From Methylomonas sp. (GTDB lineage: Bacteria; Pseudomonadota; Gammaproteobacteria; Methylococcales; Methylomonadaceae), in NCBI GenBank assembly GCA_026988195.1, contig JALSLS010000219.1:1-17956 (forward strand): a stretch of 17,956 bases of DNA, read 5' to 3'. Position 1 is the stretch's first letter. Each line of letters opens with the position of its first letter. Both the position numbers and the translations under genes were made by a program. Of this stretch, positions 1 to 7,974 are shown piece after piece. Below the pieces are notes generated by a model, which was given only the letters and a program-made list of their open reading frames with translations, had not been told where the DNA came from and ran no database searches.

Positions 1-163
1 TTTCTGCTCAAACTATCTCAAGAGGCGCATAGCCAGCTACGGTCGCAACCAGCATCCTGCTTCGAGCGACACTTGCACATCCGTGTGCTTCGTAACGATT
101 GAGATGGTTTGAGCAGGGATAAAAAAGTCAGTAAGGTGGGTGGGTTATTTGTTGCTGGTTGCC
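1..163. repeat. Long palindromic repeat, copy 1 (left side cut by window edge)
   Basis: This is the 3' part of a long imperfect palindrome. An 18-bp stem (4-21 paired with 99-116, one mismatch) closes over a tip containing the core GGCGCATAGCCAGCTAC at 24-40. The outer right arm runs to GGTTGCC at 163 and includes GGTGGGTGGGTTATTT. The same sequence occurs in reverse complement at 15142-15298, differing by four substitutions and by a 51-bp insertion here (41-91). The outer left arm must lie upstream of the window. Its edge touches the metK stop codon, so it may act as a hairpin at the metK 3' end. No protein is expected from it. Confidence 0.8.
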
Positions 164-1323
164 TAAAGACCGGCAGCACTTTTTAGTGCATCAACTTTAT
201 CTGTTTTTTCCCAAGTAAAGGAATCTTCAGTTCGACCAAAATGTCCATATGCTGCAGTTTTACGGTAAATAGGTCTTAATAAATCTAACTGAGCAATTAA
301 GCCTTTTGGTCTTAAGTCAAAAAGCTCTCGAACAATAGTTTCTAATCTATCTTCAGCAATTTTTCCAGTACCAAAAGTTTCAATTGCAACTGAAGTAGGT
401 TCTGCAACTCCAATAGCATAAGACAGTTGAACTTCGCATCGATCTGCAAGGCCGGCTGCAACAACATTTTTAGCAACATATCTGGCCATATAAGCGGCTG
501 ACCTATCAACCTTTGATGGATCTTTTCCAGAAAAAGCACCCCCACCATGCCGAGCCATACCGCCATAAGTATCGACAATAATTTTACGACCCGTTAAACC
601 ACAGTCACCTACCGGCCCACCAATAATAAACTGGCCTGTTGGATTTATAAAATACTTAGTATCAGCATGTAGCCACTCTTTAGGTAAAGTCGGCAAGATA
701 ATTTCATCCATGACCGCTTCTTGCAATTCTTTTCCACCCACTTCTGGTGAATGCTGCGTTGATAAAACAACGGCATCAATGGCGACTGGTTTATGGTTTT
801 CATAACGAAATGTTATCTGACTTTTGGCATCAGGACGCAACCACGACAAGGTTTTATTTTTACGAATCTCAGCATGACGTTTAACTAATCGATGAGAGAA
901 TGTAATGGGTGCTGGCATTAGTACATCTGTTTCATTACTTGCGTAACCAAACATTAAACCTTGATCGCCCGCACCTTGCTCATGATCATCACTATCATCT
1001 ACGCCCATAGCAATATCACTAGACTGCTTGCCAATTGCATTAAGTACAGCACAGGTTTTACCATCAAACCCTACATCACCATTATCATAACCAATCTCAC
1101 AAACAACATCTCGGACAAGCTCTTCAGTATCGACCCACGCATCCGTTGTTATTTCACCGGCTAAAATAACCATGCCTGTTTTAACCATCGTTTCACATGC
1201 AATTCTTGACTTAGGATCTTGTGCTAACAAAGCATCAACGACCGCATCTGAAATTTGATCAGCAACCTTATCTGGGTGACCTTCTGATACAGATTCTGAT
1301 GTAAAAATATAATTATTACTCAC
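163..1323 (-). CDS. metK: S-adenosylmethionine synthase (methionine adenosyltransferase)
   Basis: The product makes S-adenosylmethionine from methionine and ATP in the cytoplasm, supplying methyl groups for most methyltransferases. It is 386 residues, the usual length for the bacterial family. The N-terminal GHPDK motif holds His16 and Asp18 of the active site. GAGDQG is at 117-122, and the GGGAFSGKD phosphate-binding loop with the following KVDRSAAY is in the second half. The start is a GTG, preceded by AGGAG six bases upstream, and matches the usual family N terminus. The gene stands alone, downstream of a tRNA that has its own terminator, so it needs its own promoter in the 68 bases after that terminator. 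I see no clear one. The space is too short for a known SAM riboswitch. The stop codon abuts a palindromic repeat. Confidence 0.98.
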   Translation of the reverse strand: MSNNYIFTSESVSEGHPDKVADQISDAVVDALLAQDPKSRIACETMVKTGMVILAGEITTDAWVDTEELVRDVVCEIGYDNGDVGFDGKTCAVLNAIGKQSSDIAMGVDDSDDHEQGAGDQGLMFGYASNETDVLMPAPITFSHRLVKRHAEIRKNKTLSWLRPDAKSQITFRYENHKPVAIDAVVLSTQHSPEVGGKELQEAVMDEIILPTLPKEWLHADTKYFINPTGQFIIGGPVGDCGLTGRKIIVDTYGGMARHGGGAFSGKDPSKVDRSAAYMARYVAKNVVAAGLADRCEVQLSYAIGVAEPTSVAIETFGTGKIAEDRLETIVRELFDLRPKGLIAQLDLLRPIYRKTAAYGHFGRTEDSFTWEKTDKVDALKSAAGL

Positions 1324-1391
1324 TACAATCTCCTATAAATCAACACATTAGCCTGACGACTAGTCATACCATTATTACTATCTACAAAAAC

Positions 1392-1414
1392 AAAAAAGGC
1401 CGCTGTGTGCGGCC
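1392..1414 (-). terminator. Rho-independent terminator after the tRNA
   Basis: On the minus strand a perfect 6-bp GC-rich stem, GGCCGC/GCGGCC (1398-1403 with 1409-1414), encloses the loop ACACA. A run of six T follows, then G and five more T. It lies 12 bases past the tRNA CCA end and should end the rpoD-tRNA transcript before metK. Confidence 0.9.
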
Positions 1415-1426
1415 TCTCTATTATTA

Positions 1427-1503
1427 TGGTGGGCCCTCCCAGACTCGAACTGGGGACCTGCCGATTATGAGTCGGATGCTCTAACCAACTGAGCTAAGGG
1501 CCC
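1427..1503 (-). tRNA. ileX: tRNA with CAT anticodon, probably tRNA-Ile2 (lysidine-modified)
   Basis: The 77-base cloverleaf has a 7-bp acceptor stem (GGGCCCT pairing with AGGGCCC), D-loop TTAGCTCAGTTGGTTAGAGC, anticodon loop CTCATAA, T-arm with GTTCGAG and an encoded CCA. A CAT anticodon can be elongator Met or Ile2. Acceptor pairs C4-G69 and C5-G68 are TilS recognition features of Escherichia coli tRNA-Ile2 and are absent from its elongator tRNA-Met, so Ile2 is preferred. Position supports this, because ileX also lies close to rpoD in E. coli. The 5' end is only 9 bases past the rpoD stop, so the tRNA is probably cut out of the rpoD transcript unless a promoter lies inside rpoD. Confidence 0.93.
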
Positions 1504-1512
1504 GAAAACGTT

Positions 1513-3324
1513 TTAGTTTTCACCATCAAGAAAACAACGTAATTGCTCTGACCTTGATGGGTGTCTTAATTTTCTTAGTGCTTTGGCTTCAATCTGGCGA
1601 ATCCGCTCACGCGTCACATCAAACTGCTTACCAACCTCTTCTAATGTATGGTCTGTATTCATATTAATACCAAAACGCATACGTAAAACTTTAGCTTCTC
1701 TGGCCGTCAATCCACTCAATACATTTTGAGTAGATTCACAAAGCCCCGCAATTGTAGCAGATTCTACTGGAGAAAGAACCTTCCCATCTTCAATAAAATC
1801 GCCTAAATGTGAATCTTCATCATCACCAATCGGTGTTTCCATTGAAATAGGCTCTTTAGCAATTTTTAATACCTTACGAACCTTATCTTCGGGCATTTCC
1901 ATACGCTCAGATAGCTCTTCTGGTGTTGCTTCTCTTCCTTTTTCTTGCAAAATTTGCCTTGAAACCCGATTAAGCTTATTAATCGTTTCAATCATGTGAA
2001 CAGGAATACGAATTGTTCTTGCCTGATCAGCAATTGATCGCGTTATAGCCTGTCTAATCCACCAGGTTGCATAAGTTGAAAACTTATACCCTCGACGGTA
2101 TTCAAATTTATCAACAGCTTTCATTAACCCAATATTTCCTTCTTGAATTAAATCTAAAAACTGTAATCCACGGTTTGTATATTTTTTAGCAATAGAAATA
2201 ACCAGCCTTAAATTAGCCTCAATCATCTCTTTCTTTGCTCTTCTTGCTTTTGCTTCACCCACCGACAATCGACGATGAATATCTTTCAAATCAACAATAT
2301 GCAGGCCCTCTGCTTTTTCTATTTCCGCCAACTCTTTCTGAGCTCTGCGAATTTCGGCCTCATTATTTTTTAACACTTCAGAGAAGCTATGCCCATCTAG
2401 ATACGGATCCAACCACGTACTGTCCACTTCATTTGAAATAAAGCTTCCGATAAATTCTTTTCGTGGCATTTTAGCTTTTCTAACGCAAATATCTAAAATG
2501 ATTTTTTCTTTACTTCTAACACCGGCAACCACTGGTTTAAACATGGCCAGCATTTTTTTCATGTAAGGCGGCGTCCATTTAAATTCAGTAAAAACAAGCG
2601 CTAACTCATCCAATGCTGCTACAGACTTATCCGCACTATACCCATGCTTTGAGACGGTATCTGTTGCTGTTTTTAACGCTTTTTTAAGCGACTCAACCTT
2701 TTCCCTAACCTCTTCATAGGTTACTCCTTTAACCTCTTCCTCATCATCTTCTTTCGCTGCCGCAGCTGCCGCAGCTACCGCCTTAGGGTCAAATTCTGGC
2801 TCATTTAAATCAACTAAATCAGAAAGTAAATCATTTAACCGTACGGTAGATTCTTCATCCACAATAGACTCAAAAGAAGCAATAAACGATTCAACTACAC
2901 CTTTTGATCGAGCAAGCGCCTGAATAATTTGACGTTGCCCAAACTCTATTCTTTTTGCAATGCTTAACTCTTCTTGTCGAGTCAACAACTCAACAGAACC
3001 CATTTCACGCATATACATCCGCACTGGATCTGTAGTACGACCAAACTCACTGTCAACAGATGCAAGCGCAGCCACTTCCGCAGCGGCATCATCATCATCT
3101 GAAGTAACCGCCGTATCAGAAGTCAATAATGAATCTGCATCAGGCGCAACCTCATGCACTTGAATACCCATATCAGAGATCATACTAATGATATCTTCAA
3201 TTTGCTCAGGGTCAACAATATCACTTGGCAAATGGTCATTTACTTCCGCGTAAGTCAAATAGCCTTGCGCTTTACCTTTTGCTATTAATTGTTTAATTTG
3301 AGATTGTTGTTGTTCTTGATTCAT
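1513..3324 (-). CDS. rpoD: RNA polymerase primary sigma factor sigma-70
   Basis: This is the housekeeping sigma factor that directs RNA polymerase to standard -35/-10 promoters. From the ATG at 3324 it is 603 residues, close to the 613 of Escherichia coli. Region 1.1 starts with QSQIKQLIAKGKAQGYLTYA. Region 1.2 contains TDPVRMYMREMG. The non-conserved insert contains seven consecutive alanines (184-190) followed by an acidic stretch. Region 2 contains YATWWIRQAITRSI, and region 4.2 ends with VTRERIRQIEAKALRKLRH. The frame extends 12 codons upstream to a TTG, but the ATG aligns with the known sigma-70 N terminus and was chosen. It is the last protein gene of the rpsU-yqeY-dnaG-rpoD operon, 78 bases after dnaG, and is followed by the tRNA. 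Confidence 0.98.
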   Translation of the reverse strand: MNQEQQQSQIKQLIAKGKAQGYLTYAEVNDHLPSDIVDPEQIEDIISMISDMGIQVHEVAPDADSLLTSDTAVTSDDDDAAAEVAALASVDSEFGRTTDPVRMYMREMGSVELLTRQEELSIAKRIEFGQRQIIQALARSKGVVESFIASFESIVDEESTVRLNDLLSDLVDLNEPEFDPKAVAAAAAAAKEDDEEEVKGVTYEEVREKVESLKKALKTATDTVSKHGYSADKSVAALDELALVFTEFKWTPPYMKKMLAMFKPVVAGVRSKEKIILDICVRKAKMPRKEFIGSFISNEVDSTWLDPYLDGHSFSEVLKNNEAEIRRAQKELAEIEKAEGLHIVDLKDIHRRLSVGEAKARRAKKEMIEANLRLVISIAKKYTNRGLQFLDLIQEGNIGLMKAVDKFEYRRGYKFSTYATWWIRQAITRSIADQARTIRIPVHMIETINKLNRVSRQILQEKGREATPEELSERMEMPEDKVRKVLKIAKEPISMETPIGDDEDSHLGDFIEDGKVLSPVESATIAGLCESTQNVLSGLTAREAKVLRMRFGINMNTDHTLEEVGKQFDVTRERIRQIEAKALRKLRHPSRSEQLRCFLDGEN

Positions 3325-3402
3325 TCTACGCCCACAAAATGCATTAAATAGCCAGTTCAACTGAACAGGAAATTATACCACCAAAAATACAATCCAGCCA
3401 AG

Positions 3403-5136
3403 CTATATTCTTTTTACCAACATTTTTCCTAGCAACTTCCTTTCTTCCTGATCCAAGCCACTTTCCCTTTCCCTTGTTAGCAACTCATTAAGCTGACTTT
3501 CTTCCGCTTGCAACAACATCAAATCAACAGCTCCTAAAAACTCAGCCTCCACTCCCTTACTTAGAATAAAAAAATCCCAATTAATCAGTGTATTAACCAC
3601 CTTCTCATTTGCTGTCCCCCTAAAATATTCCATCAAAACAGCAGAACTACTAGGTTTAATTTCCTCAATAGCCAACAATACATCCTTCAACACATCCAAA
3701 CCTGGAAATGACATTGTCGACAAATCTAACTCCCTCTGTTCAAAAACATCAATCAACTGCGGACTCTGCAATAAATGTGCAACAACAATTCGCACAGGAG
3801 ATGCTTTCGACTTCTTTCCCTTAGAAATCATCTGCCGCGGGATCAAACTTTCATTAAGCATAGCAGGCTTTTTCGAAATATCCAGAGCACCTCCCACACC
3901 CTCTCCAGACAACCGACCAAACATCATTTCTCGAAAAAATCCGGCTGGTATCTTTTCTATATACGGCCTAGCATTAGACATTAACGCCGACTGCCCCTCA
4001 ACCGTATCAAGATTAATATCTCGACTCAAATAGCCAAAAAAATAATCAGACAAAGCTTCAGCACCTTCTATCTGCTCTTCAAAGCCCGCAATACCTTGCT
4101 CTCTAATCAATGAGTCTGGATCATACCCCTCTGGTAGAAATATAATACGCACTTGCCTGCCATCTTTTAAGCTTGGAAAAGCCTCTTGAACAGCTTTCCA
4201 CGCGGCCTTTTTCCCAGCAGCGTCCCCATCAAAACAGAAGATTATCTCTGAAGTAAATCGAAATAATAAATCTAAATGAATCTTTGAGGTCGCCGTCCCC
4301 AAAGCAGCAACAGAATAAAAAATGCCAAACTGAGCAAGAGCAAGAACATCCATATACCCTTCGACTATCAAAATCCTTTTTGGCTTAGAGTCCTTCTCTA
4401 AAAGCTCGCTTAATCCATAAAGCTCCCTGCCTTTAGAAAATACACTGGTTTCTGGGGAATTTAAATATTTTGGCAAAGAATCATCCAGAACCCGAGCTCC
4501 AAACCCTATAATACGCTTTCGCTTATCTCTTATAGGGAACATCAACCGCCCCCTAAACCGATCATACCCACCACCATCATCTTTACTGATGAGCAATCCA
4601 GCATCCACCAACAATTTATGCTCAAACCGTGACGCTAGCGAATCCCATTCATTAGGAGCATAACCCAAGGAGAACTCTCTCGCTATATCCCCACTCAAGC
4701 CTCTGCGTTTTAGGTATTCAACGGCAGCAACACCCTCTGGGTTATTTCTTAACTGCTCAACATAAAAAACTGCCGCCTGCTCTAAAATTGAATATAGCGC
4801 ACTATAATCTTGCTTCTGCTGTCGATATTCCACCGCCTCTCTAGGCACCTCGATCCCAACAAAGCCAGCAAGATCCTCTATTGCTTCAACAAAGTCCAAG
4901 TGATTGAACGCCATCAAAAAACTGATAGCATTTCCTCCAGCCCCACAGCCAAAGCAATGATAGAACTGTTTTTTTCGATTGACGGAAAAACTCGGTGATT
5001 TTTCAGAATGAAAGGGACAACGAGCAACATAACTACTCCCAGCCTTTTTTAGAGGAACATGCGAATCGATCAGATCAACAATATCAACTCTTACCAAAAG
5101 ATCGTCAATAAACTCTCGCGGAATTCTGCCAGACAT
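3403..5136 (-). CDS. dnaG: DNA primase
   Basis: The product synthesises RNA primers for replication and works with the DnaB helicase at the fork. It is 577 residues from the ATG at 5136. The N-terminal zinc-binding domain has Cys40, His43, Cys61 and Cys64, the same numbering as Escherichia coli. The RNA polymerase core follows, with Toprim elements EGYMDVLAL and FDGDAAGKKA carrying the catalytic acidic residues. The C-terminal third is less conserved and fits the helicase-binding domain. A GTG four codons upstream (5148) could also start the frame, but the ATG followed by SGRIPREF aligns with the family and has GGGG upstream. It lies 29 bases after yqeY in the macromolecular-synthesis operon. 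Confidence 0.97.
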   Translation of the reverse strand: MSGRIPREFIDDLLVRVDIVDLIDSHVPLKKAGSSYVARCPFHSEKSPSFSVNRKKQFYHCFGCGAGGNAISFLMAFNHLDFVEAIEDLAGFVGIEVPREAVEYRQQKQDYSALYSILEQAAVFYVEQLRNNPEGVAAVEYLKRRGLSGDIAREFSLGYAPNEWDSLASRFEHKLLVDAGLLISKDDGGGYDRFRGRLMFPIRDKRKRIIGFGARVLDDSLPKYLNSPETSVFSKGRELYGLSELLEKDSKPKRILIVEGYMDVLALAQFGIFYSVAALGTATSKIHLDLLFRFTSEIIFCFDGDAAGKKAAWKAVQEAFPSLKDGRQVRIIFLPEGYDPDSLIREQGIAGFEEQIEGAEALSDYFFGYLSRDINLDTVEGQSALMSNARPYIEKIPAGFFREMMFGRLSGEGVGGALDISKKPAMLNESLIPRQMISKGKKSKASPVRIVVAHLLQSPQLIDVFEQRELDLSTMSFPGLDVLKDVLLAIEEIKPSSSAVLMEYFRGTANEKVVNTLINWDFFILSKGVEAEFLGAVDLMLLQAEESQLNELLTRERESGLDQEERKLLGKMLVKRI

Positions 5137-5165
5137 ACCCAGCCCCACTACTCAGTTTTAATCAC

Positions 5166-5615
5166 TTAAGCGCCAAGCTTAGCCTTAATCACTGAGCTTA
5201 CAACAGACATATCAGCACGCCCTAACATTTGAGGTCGCAATATCCCCATCACTTTCCCCATATCTTTAATAGACTCGGCAGAAGTCTTAGACACAGCCTC
5301 AACAACCATTGCTTCAATTTCTTCCTGAGTGAGCGCTTTTGGCAAGAAATCTTGGATAACCAAAATTTCAACTTCTTCAATCTCAGTCAAATCAGTTCGC
5401 CCAGCCTCATTAAACTGCCTAATCGACTCTCGCCGCTGCTTAAGCATTTTATCTAAAGTGACAATAATTCGCTCATCATCAAGCTCCACTCGTTCATCAA
5501 CCTCAATCTGCTTTATAGCAGCTAGGATCATACGAATTATTTTTAAACGCTCCTTGTTTTTGGCTCTCATAGCCAGCTTCATATCATCCTTGATACGATC
5601 CTTTAATAAACTCAT
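5166..5615 (-). CDS. yqeY: YqeY/GatB-tail domain protein
   Basis: This is a 149-residue all-helical protein of the YqeY family, which resembles the C-terminal tail of the GatB subunit of the glutamyl/aspartyl-tRNA amidotransferase. Free-standing YqeY proteins have no firmly assigned role, so the common name aspartyl-tRNA amidotransferase subunit B is probably misleading. Recognisable family segments are the basic N terminus (MSLLKDRIKDDMKLAMRAKN), KMLKQRRESIRQFNEAGR and the end of the protein with GKVMGILRPQMLGRADMS. The start has AAGG six bases upstream. It is 12 bases after rpsU and upstream of dnaG, a position this gene holds in many proteobacterial operons of this kind. Confidence 0.93.
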   Translation of the reverse strand: MSLLKDRIKDDMKLAMRAKNKERLKIIRMILAAIKQIEVDERVELDDERIIVTLDKMLKQRRESIRQFNEAGRTDLTEIEEVEILVIQDFLPKALTQEEIEAMVVEAVSKTSAESIKDMGKVMGILRPQMLGRADMSVVSSVIKAKLGA

Positions 5616-5627
5616 AGCAAGCCTTAA

Positions 5628-5861
5628 TTAAAGTTGTGGACGTCCACGACGAAGGTTTTTTAAAGCATAACGCTCACGTGCTAATTTTTTCAAATGACGT
5701 TTAACGGCTGCAGCACCTTTACGTTTACGTTCTGCAGTTGGTTTTTCATAAAACTCACGGCTACGCACTTCTGATAAAACCCCCGCCTTCTCACATGAAC
5801 GCTTAAAACGACGGATCGCGATATCAAATGGCTCGTTTTCTCTTACTTTTACTGATGGCAT
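5628..5861 (-). CDS. rpsU: 30S ribosomal protein S21
   Basis: This is a small basic protein of the small ribosomal subunit, involved in translation initiation. It has 77 residues, slightly longer than the 71 of Escherichia coli because of a C-terminal extension ending in GRPQL. The family core is clear: VRENEPFDIAIRRFKRSCEK, then REFYEKPTAERKRK and RHLKKLARERY. AGGT lies seven bases before the ATG. It is the first gene of the operon with yqeY, dnaG and rpoD. A good sigma-70-type promoter lies about 90 bases upstream, overlapping the start region of divergent tsaD. Confidence 0.98.
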   Translation of the reverse strand: MPSVKVRENEPFDIAIRRFKRSCEKAGVLSEVRSREFYEKPTAERKRKGAAAVKRHLKKLARERYALKNLRRGRPQL

Positions 5862-5947
5862 TATAATGACCTGATTATGTTAAAATACGGTTTTATGGGT
5901 TGGGTGATAATTTCTATTATCTACACTAGACCCAGAAAGAACTCTCA

Positions 5948-5975
5948 ATTATACCCATAAATTTGATTTAATCAA
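5948..5975 (-). promoter_or_regulatory. Candidate sigma-70 promoter of the rpsU-yqeY-dnaG-rpoD operon
   Basis: On the minus strand the -35 is TTGATT (5970-5975), the spacer 16 bp and the -10 a perfect TATAAT (5948-5953). The start would give a leader of about 80 bases before rpsU. The -35 box lies within a dozen bases of the tsaD start codon, so the two divergent transcripts share this short region. Confidence 0.65.
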
Positions 5976-5980
5976 AAACA

Positions 5981-7000
5981 ATGTACATTTTAGGCATAGA
6001 ATCTTCTTGCGACGAGACTGCAGTCGCTATTTACCACTCAACAAAAGGCTTAATTCAGCACAATCTGTATAGCCAAGTTGAAATGCACAACGAATATGGT
6101 GGGGTTGTTCCTGAACTGGCATCACGTGACCATATTCGAAAGCTAGTTCCTTTAATCAAAAAAACCTTAAAAGAAAGTCACCTGACTCAGCAAGATATTG
6201 CTGGCATTGCCTATACTGCAGGGCCGGGACTTATGGGAGCCTTATTAGTAGGAGCCTCTACGGCAAAAAGCTTGGCATGGGCATGGCAAATACCCGCTAT
6301 TGCTGTACATCATATGGAAGGACACTTACTTGCCCCCATGCTGGAAGAAAACCCACCACCCTTTCCTTTTATTGCTTTGTTAGTTTCAGGTGGCCACACC
6401 TTACTGATTCAGGTAGATGGCATTGGCCAATACACCCAACTTGGAGAGTCTTTAGATGATGCGGCAGGTGAGGCTTTTGATAAAACAGCAAAAATGCTTG
6501 GGCTTGGTTATCCTGGTGGACCCAAGGTTTCAAAATTAGCAGAGCAAGGTGTAGACCGCTTTAAATTCCCTCGCCCAATGACCAATAGACCTGGGCTTGA
6601 CTTTAGTTTCAGCGGCTTAAAAACCTTCACCATGAATACTATTAATAGCACTGAAAAAACTGATCAAGACAAAGCAGATGTTGCCTATGCTTTTCAAAAA
6701 GCCACAGCCGAAACACTGAGTATAAAATGCAAAAGAGCATTGCAACAGACAGGACTAAAAACTTTAGTGATTGCTGGAGGCGTTAGCGCCAACACCAAAA
6801 TTCGATCGGAATTACTTAAAATGACAAAAAAACAGCAGGCCACGCTATTTTTTCCTAGACTTGAATTTTGTACCGACAATGGCGCAATGATCGCCTACGC
6901 AGGCTGCCAAAGACTACTCGCTGGACAAACAGAAAACCTTGAAATCAACTGCAAACCCCGCTGGCCAATTGATAGTTTAATGAGCTTAGCGAGTCAGTAA
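5981..7000 (+). CDS. tsaD: tRNA N6-adenosine threonylcarbamoyltransferase
   Basis: The product is the transferase of the TsaBDE system. It moves the threonylcarbamoyl group from threonylcarbamoyl-AMP to A37 of ANN-decoding tRNAs (t6A). It is 339 residues, normal length. The N terminus MYILGIESSCDETAVAIY is the ASKHA-fold nucleotide-binding start. The metal-binding HMEGH has His111 and His115, and later motifs include SGGHTLL, AGEAFDKTAKMLGL, GLDFSFSGLKT and AGGVSANTKIR. No Shine-Dalgarno sequence is visible before the ATG, but the start fits the family exactly. It is divergent from rpsU, the standard gammaproteobacterial arrangement. Its stop codon lies inside the edge of a degenerate palindromic repeat. 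Confidence 0.97.
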   Translation: MYILGIESSCDETAVAIYHSTKGLIQHNLYSQVEMHNEYGGVVPELASRDHIRKLVPLIKKTLKESHLTQQDIAGIAYTAGPGLMGALLVGASTAKSLAWAWQIPAIAVHHMEGHLLAPMLEENPPPFPFIALLVSGGHTLLIQVDGIGQYTQLGESLDDAAGEAFDKTAKMLGLGYPGGPKVSKLAEQGVDRFKFPRPMTNRPGLDFSFSGLKTFTMNTINSTEKTDQDKADVAYAFQKATAETLSIKCKRALQQTGLKTLVIAGGVSANTKIRSELLKMTKKQQATLFFPRLEFCTDNGAMIAYAGCQRLLAGQTENLEINCKPRWPIDSLMSLASQ

Positions 7001-7173
7001 CAAATAAATCACCCTCATTTTCCCCTCGCTCCGTCGCCAAGAAACACGCAAGAGCATCGTTTACAGCTGATGCGCTTCCTATCGTCAGCACATCCTACAG
7101 AAAATTGCTTAACTTAATGGCAGTGACGCATAGAGTGGGAGCTATTTTAAGGGGTTATTTATTGCGAACCACC
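6995..7173. repeat. Degenerate copy of the long palindromic repeat between tsaD and plsY
   Basis: The left edge CAGTAACAAATAAATCACCC resembles the outer arm of the 15142-15298 repeat (CAGCAACAAATAACCCACCC), and the right edge GGGTTATTTATTGC is identical to part of that repeat's other arm. The two edges face each other as an imperfect inverted repeat between the convergent ends of tsaD and plsY. Inside is a 7-bp hairpin, GCTGATG with CGTCAGC (7068-7091 area). The interior has diverged and I do not see the conserved tip core. The repeat contributes the tsaD stop codon. Confidence 0.5.
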
Positions 7174-7181
7174 TTACATTA

Positions 7182-7754
7182 TTAACTTTCCTCGCCAGCA
7201 ATCAACCTTTGAATATTACTTTTATGTCGCCACAGCAAAATAATCGAAATTAACAAAAAGACAGCCACCAAATAAATATCACCCACTATAAACCAAACAT
7301 ATCCAGGCGTTAATACAGCAGCAACCAAGGCAGATAATGAAGAGATTTTACTTATTTTATAAACAATAAACCAGGTACTGGAAACGACCAAACCAAGTAT
7401 AAAATCAACCCCCAGAGTAACACCAAAAGTTGTTGCCACCCCTTTACCCCCCTTAAAACCAAAAAAAATGGGGTACAAATGCCCAATAAAAGCAGCCAAA
7501 ACAACAGCAGCCAATATCATTGAATCCACCTCCATTGCCTTTGCTATCAAAACAGGAAGCAACCCTTTTAGAGCATCCCCCAGTAATGTAATGGCAGCCG
7601 CCTTTTTACCTCCAATCCGCATTACATTGGTTGCACCTGGGTTTCCTGACCCATGCTCCCGCGGATCATCAAGCCCCATCAAGTGACAGACAATAATTGC
7701 ACTTGATACTGATCCAATCAAATAAGCCGCAGGCACTAATAACCATTCAATCAT
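7182..7754 (-). CDS. plsY: Acyl-phosphate glycerol-3-phosphate acyltransferase PlsY
   Basis: This inner-membrane enzyme transfers the acyl group from acyl-phosphate to glycerol-3-phosphate, the first committed step of phospholipid synthesis in the PlsX/PlsY route. It has 190 residues and about five hydrophobic segments. The three family motifs are present: GSGNPGATNVMR near 35-46, GHLYPIFFGFKGGKGVAT near 91-108, and the C-terminal WRHKSNIQRLIAGEE. A purine-rich GAGAGAG precedes the ATG. The gene converges with tsaD and is divergent from folB. The tsaD-plsY-folB-folK neighbourhood is common in Gammaproteobacteria. Confidence 0.96.
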   Translation of the reverse strand: MIEWLLVPAAYLIGSVSSAIIVCHLMGLDDPREHGSGNPGATNVMRIGGKKAAAITLLGDALKGLLPVLIAKAMEVDSMILAAVVLAAFIGHLYPIFFGFKGGKGVATTFGVTLGVDFILGLVVSSTWFIVYKISKISSLSALVAAVLTPGYVWFIVGDIYLVAVFLLISIILLWRHKSNIQRLIAGEES

Positions 7755-7856
7755 TACACTCTCTCTTCATAATTCCCACACAACTAAAATACTTCCCCTG
7801 ACATACTCACAATCTTGCCTTATTTTGTTACTATCAATCATTAGGAAGATAGAAAC

Positions 7857-7908
7857 AAATAATCATCCAGCCTTGCTGGTATTTTTGCCCAGTATTGGAT
7901 GATTATTT
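7857..7908. repeat. Perfect 13-bp inverted repeat between plsY and folB
   Basis: AAATAATCATCCA (7857-7869) and TGGATGATTATTT (7896-7908) are perfect complements separated by 26 bases. A smaller alternative hairpin, CCAGC-CTT-GCTGG, overlaps the inner end of the left arm. The pair lies just upstream of the candidate folB promoter in the divergent region. It could be a regulatory structure or a small repeat. No poly-T run fits a standard terminator. Confidence 0.6.
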
Positions 7909-7910
7909 AT

Positions 7911-7940
7911 TTCCAGCTCTCTTACTGCGTGAAGTATAAT
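7911..7940 (+). promoter_or_regulatory. Candidate promoter for folB-folK
   Basis: A perfect -10 TATAAT (7935-7940) lies 34 bases before the folB ATG. The best -35 is weak, TTCCAG (7911-7916) with an 18-bp spacer. The call rests mainly on the -10 and its position. Confidence 0.45.
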
Positions 7941-7974
7941 ACATTTCAACAAACTATTTTAACTGGAACTTTAG

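Noticed and set aside
1324..1391. A SAM riboswitch in front of metK
   Set aside because: Only 68 bases separate the metK start from the tRNA terminator, and no SAM-I, SAM-II or SAM-IV-like helices could be drawn.
5337..5631. Plus-strand frames opposite yqeY
   Set aside because: They are antisense to a well-supported gene, with low-complexity Ser/Ile composition and no ribosome site.
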